Source: a virus
Length of the DNA stretch: 41,444 bases
IMG/VR virus record: IMGVR_UViG_3300010411_000003
Coordinates: 1 to 41,444 of that record
Direction: 5' to 3' (one strand)
Within the stretch, counting starts at the first letter, position 1, and each line of letters begins with the position of its first letter. A program made the position numbers and the translations under genes. Positions 38,347 to 41,444 of the stretch are shown here, piece by piece. The notes under the pieces were generated by a model. It worked only from the letters and a program-made list of their open reading frames with translations, did not search any database and had not been told where the DNA came from.

Positions 38347-38977
38347 AGATCACCGGAATCTGTATTTTCATTTCTTGGTGTAGTGGAATCATTATCTCTC
38401 TCATTTGCGGATGTGCAGCCTTTGAACAGCGGAGAGTGAAAATATGTCTCCATTCTCGGACATTAGCTGTGATCACTATTTCTGTTTTGGTTGAATTTGG
38501 GAGAACAGATCGGGCTTGTTGTGGTGACCATCCGGTATTGAGTAAGTACTTGTAGTTTCTCTCTGCATGAAACACGCTATTCCACCACCAGCAGGATGCT
38601 TCCCCGTACCTAACCTGCTCATCACTACTAGGAAGTCCTATATACTCACCTTCTACAATTCCTACCCAGGGCGGAATGACAAAAGTAACTCCACCTTTAT
38701 AGTTACAATACCTTGTACTTTCTTGGGAGTAGGAAGCAAGTCTATGCCTCACTATCTCATGTGTAACTCCACGGTCACAGATAATCTTTACTGTAGCAAA
38801 GGCATGTTCGATTACAGAATGATGCCCTCGTTTTGTGACCATTTCAACAAAAGTTTTTGCTGAATTGTCTGTAATCTTATCCTCAGATTTATAACAAGTT
38901 CTTCCTGCTAACTCAATTAGCAGTAAAGGATTTATACTGACAGCCATAATTTCAAAACTTGGTTTTACTAAAATCAT
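38327..38977 (-). CDS. thyX: flavin-dependent thymidylate synthase
   Basis: Makes dTMP from dUMP with methylene-tetrahydrofolate and reduced flavin, feeding phage DNA synthesis. The ThyX motif is at residues 77-89 (RHRLASYSQESTR; RHRxxSx4SxR). Other family marks are RGHHSVIEHA near residue 50, NARS-equivalent QQARSVLPNSTKTEIV, and the C-terminal ANVREWRHIFTLRCSKAAHPQ with its active-site region. The length of 216 residues is normal. GAGGAGG lies six bases before the ATG, 12 bases after the polymerase stop. Linkage to a uracil-glycosylase-like polymerase is notable, as both deal with uracil versus thymine. Confidence 0.92.
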   Translation of the reverse strand: MILVKPSFEIMAVSINPLLLIELAGRTCYKSEDKITDNSAKTFVEMVTKRGHHSVIEHAFATVKIICDRGVTHEIVRHRLASYSQESTRYCNYKGGVTFVIPPWVGIVEGEYIGLPSSDEQVRYGEASCWWWNSVFHAERNYKYLLNTGWSPQQARSVLPNSTKTEIVITANVREWRHIFTLRCSKAAHPQMREIMIPLHQEMKIQIPVIFDDIKY

Positions 38978-38989
38978 TTTATCCTCCTC

Positions 38990-41389
38990 TTAAATTTCTT
39001 CAAGTTCTCCCCAACTTGGCCCAGCTGCAAAGTCAACATCTATAATAAATTCTACTCCTTGGTATTCAAGAGGATAGGTCATACATTCTCTAAGCATACC
39101 AATAGATTCCTCTCTGTTATGCTGGCCAAGTGGAGATAGTATATAGATAGCATCATGTAGCTGAAGAGCTATTATTCTTTCTTTACCATAGTTTTTATAG
39201 AATGTAACAAGGGATTTATTAAGGAGATCTCCTACAGTTGACTGAGGTATGTATGAATAAGCACTTCGGAATAGAGTATCTCCCCATCGATCAAGAAATC
39301 TATGGCTTCTTCCAATTAAGTTAGTTAAAGTCATGTCCTTAGCCAGTTTATTACGAATAGTAGTATGCCATATGCTTAGCTGAGGACAGATGTTATGATA
39401 AATCTGGTTAAGTTTTTTAGCTTCTGGAAGGGAGCAGCCGAGGCGATGGGCTGTTACAGCAGGACCGGCAGAATAGTTATTAGCATGACGAAGAGTCTTG
39501 CCAATTTTTCGCTGAGGTTTAGTAACAACTACTAATGGTATCTGGAACATATCTGATGCTGTATGAAGGTGAACATCAAGAAAGTTTTCTTTTCTATATT
39601 CTCTGTCTTTACCATAAGCTTGTTCAAACAGAGCTATTAATTTGTTGTCGTTAATAATGTAAGCAACAACAACTGCTTCGGCTTGGATATAGTCTGCCTG
39701 AATAAACTCATATCCTTTAGGAGCTTTATACATTGTTCGAGCGATCTTTGGGATATTCTGTAAGTTTCCAGATCCGTATGGTAGAATAATTGATTTGCTT
39801 GAAGACCACCTTCCGAAGCTTCTAAATGATTCTTCTTCATCTATAACAAGTCCTTTCTTAATCTTCTGCATTGTTGCTCCAGTTACATTATAGGAAGTAT
39901 GAACCTTTCCTTCTGGAGATATTTTGGACAAACCTGTCTTCTTGTCTTTAAGTAGAACAAAGGAATTCTTGAGTTTATCCAGTTTTTTCCACTTAATTAC
40001 TTCAAGAAGAACAGGATTATTAGTTGTCCTTGCGAGTTTGGCAAGAGCTTCTTCGTCTGCTGTTCTCTTTCTTGGATCATTTACAGACTTTCTTCTTTTG
40101 TACTGAATAGGAAGACCAAGATCCTCATAAAGTAATTCCTGAAGTTGTTTGGAAGATCTTATATTTATAGTCTTCCCAAATTCTTGCTCAAGTTTATCAC
40201 CAAGTTCTTTAAGTTCTGTATCTATCTGAGCAAGAAGATCCTTTCTTGTCTTCAGATCTATTTTAAGTCCATTAAGTTGTAGCATAACTGCAGGCTCAAT
40301 CTGAGACATTTCGTGCTCAAAGATATGATACTGGTCAAGGCGGTATAGCTCCTTCTCAATTACTTTCCAGACGCCATAAGTGTTTACTGCATCAGCACAG
40401 TTATACAGCATTGGCATTGATTCTGAAGTACCTTTCCATGGAGGAACATTTAAGCAAATGCTTGCCATAAATCCAAGGGAGCGAGGTACTTCTGGCCAAG
40501 CTACATGAGCTGCAACCATTGTATCAGCAAACATATGAGCACAGTAAATGTTATAGTGATGCCATAGAACTGCCATATCGTAACAAGCATTGTGCATGAT
40601 TACTTGCTTTTCACTAAGAACTTTAGCAAGCAACTTCCACATCTCAAGTTCTTTGTCAAAGGACATAGTTGGTTTTCTGTTAGATAGGAATCTGAAAGAC
40701 ATTCCATGTATTGGAGATTCAGCTATACCAAGTATGTCTATGTGGGTGCCAGGCTGAGTTGTTTCAATGTCTAATGTAATTGGATCTTCATGGTCGTAAA
40801 GTAGATAGTGAAGGAAGTCCATAAATTCCCTGCGCGATGGAGAAGAATTTAGAACTCTCTTGTCTACTGGAAAGTCTGGAGTAGAAGAGTTGGCCTTTGC
40901 TTTTCTCAAATCCATTACAGTAGGCCATCTTAGTTTATATTCATAATCAGTCTTTTGTGGATGATAAGTAGCAAGAACCTTAACTCCTGGAACAAGGGCG
41001 CAGTCATAGATGTATCCTCTTGCAGCTGTTATTCCCTTCTCTCCAGTTAGATGATAAGATGCTGTATCTCCAAGAGCAACTATAATATTTGGTCTGTAAA
41101 ATTTTATTTCTTCAGTAAGTTCGCCAATCCACTCCTTAAGGATAGACTTAGGCATGGTCTTTTTCTTGTCTTCGTAGAAGAAGGCTATCTTGTTGCCTGG
41201 AGGTCTTTCTCTTGCAATGTTAGCAATAAGGCATTCAGGCTTGCTCAGCCCAGCAAGATTGAGAAGTTCACTAAGAACTCTGCCAGCATTACCAACAAAG
41301 GGTTTGCCTGTTGCTGCTTCTTGTTCTCCAGGGGCTTCGCCAACAAGCATGATAGCTGCACCAGGAGGTCCTACAGTAGGCACATACAT
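38990..41389 (-). CDS. polA: UDG-like domain fused to DNA polymerase I (799 aa)
   Basis: Main phage replicative polymerase. Residues 1-170 form a family-4-type uracil-DNA glycosylase fold: GEAPGEQEAATGKPFVGNAG, then LIANIARERPPGN, ALGDTASYHLTG and TYHPQ. Residues about 195-390 are a 3'-5' exonuclease with Exo I TLDIETT, Exo II HNACYD and Exo III CADAVNTYG, all complete. The palm and fingers follow: motif A QADYIQAEAVVVAY (about 565), motif B RKIGKTLRHANNYSAG (about 626) and motif C LQLHDAIYI (about 744). In motif C the common HDE is HDA, keeping the metal-binding Asp. UDG-polymerase fusion is known from SPO1-related phages. GAGGAGG precedes the ATG, which overlaps an upstream stop as TAATG. 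Confidence 0.92.
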   Translation of the reverse strand: MYVPTVGPPGAAIMLVGEAPGEQEAATGKPFVGNAGRVLSELLNLAGLSKPECLIANIARERPPGNKIAFFYEDKKKTMPKSILKEWIGELTEEIKFYRPNIIVALGDTASYHLTGEKGITAARGYIYDCALVPGVKVLATYHPQKTDYEYKLRWPTVMDLRKAKANSSTPDFPVDKRVLNSSPSRREFMDFLHYLLYDHEDPITLDIETTQPGTHIDILGIAESPIHGMSFRFLSNRKPTMSFDKELEMWKLLAKVLSEKQVIMHNACYDMAVLWHHYNIYCAHMFADTMVAAHVAWPEVPRSLGFMASICLNVPPWKGTSESMPMLYNCADAVNTYGVWKVIEKELYRLDQYHIFEHEMSQIEPAVMLQLNGLKIDLKTRKDLLAQIDTELKELGDKLEQEFGKTINIRSSKQLQELLYEDLGLPIQYKRRKSVNDPRKRTADEEALAKLARTTNNPVLLEVIKWKKLDKLKNSFVLLKDKKTGLSKISPEGKVHTSYNVTGATMQKIKKGLVIDEEESFRSFGRWSSSKSIILPYGSGNLQNIPKIARTMYKAPKGYEFIQADYIQAEAVVVAYIINDNKLIALFEQAYGKDREYRKENFLDVHLHTASDMFQIPLVVVTKPQRKIGKTLRHANNYSAGPAVTAHRLGCSLPEAKKLNQIYHNICPQLSIWHTTIRNKLAKDMTLTNLIGRSHRFLDRWGDTLFRSAYSYIPQSTVGDLLNKSLVTFYKNYGKERIIALQLHDAIYILSPLGQHNREESIGMLRECMTYPLEYQGVEFIIDVDFAAGPSWGELEEI

Positions 41390-41444
41390 TATCTTTCCTC
41401 CTCTTCAATTTGTCTTTCTATTAAGTGATATAATATATGATGCC
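41389..41444 (-). CDS. 3' end of a gene running off the right edge
   Basis: The frame reads HHILYHLIERQIEEEER and stops at a TAA that overlaps the polymerase start as TAATG, the usual junction in this operon. The rest lies beyond the window. If the contig is circular it would continue into bases 1-60, where the frame stays open but I see no convincing start. Confidence 0.5.
   Translation of the reverse strand, partial: HHILYHLIERQIEEEER

Noticed and set aside
1-41444. CRISPR arrays, tRNA genes, integrase, attachment sites, insertion sequences
   Set aside because: I looked on both strands and found none that I could support; repeats present are the dispersed palindromes and the GTAC array.
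1-41444. Genome-wide reassignment of TGA
   Set aside because: TGA ends several well-placed genes (for example at 3214, 3884, 9567-9569 and 35211-35213), so it is a normal stop here.

Overview
The window reads as the genome, or nearly the whole genome, of an AT-rich tailed bacteriophage (Caudoviricetes), most likely a podovirus. It has a terminase, a P22-type portal, an N4 gp56-type major capsid protein, beta-rich neck and tail proteins, a 1440-residue ejection-type protein, tail-fibre/tail-spike genes and a lysis cassette with a T7-type amidase. I see no tape-measure protein, tail sheath, integrase, lysogeny repressor, tRNA or phage RNA polymerase, which suggests a lytic phage using host RNA polymerase. 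Good sigma70-like promoters are visible. The compact amidase without a wall-binding domain and the small lipoprotein point to a Gram-negative host (inference).

Layout. 62-6847 is a dense leftward (minus-strand) early region of about two dozen small genes, most with strong Shine-Dalgarno sequences and TAATG or ATGA overlaps. It contains an ATP-dependent DNA ligase broken by a G10 homopolymer, an HNH-type gene, and several small Cys-rich putative zinc proteins. One of these zinc-finger genes carries an in-frame UGA exactly where a metal-ligand cysteine is expected. 6848-7522 is non-coding: an array of about 17 GTAC-centred 7-8 bp repeats flanks a very AT-rich core, and this is my best candidate for the replication origin. 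7523-7924 is one leftward gene with an excellent promoter; 7925-8388 is a divergent promoter region.

Rightward late genes follow in modules: small-terminase-like protein and virion lysozyme (8389-9569); large terminase with a 340-residue LAGLIDADG intein in its Walker A loop, portal, scaffold, major capsid and accessory proteins (9629-16997); neck, tail and coiled-coil structural proteins (17041-25269); ejection proteins and a lipoprotein (25307-30644); fibre/spike and lysis genes (30683-36427). A long inverted repeat at 36432-36495 closes this unit. From 41444 back to 36541 there is a second leftward block: a partial gene, a UDG-DNA polymerase I fusion, ThyX, a conserved unknown, a DUF3987-like helicase and a small gene.

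If the contig is circular, the leftward block at the right end continues directly from the leftward block at the left end, giving one early/replication unit running from the putative origin to the terminator and one late unit running the other way. A dispersed 26-27 bp palindrome (arms AAGTTTGA / TCAAACTT, AT-rich centre) recurs at about nine gene boundaries, always just 5' of a gene in the transcribed direction, and separates the functional modules. This, the GTAC array and the UGA-interrupted zinc-finger gene are the most unusual observations.
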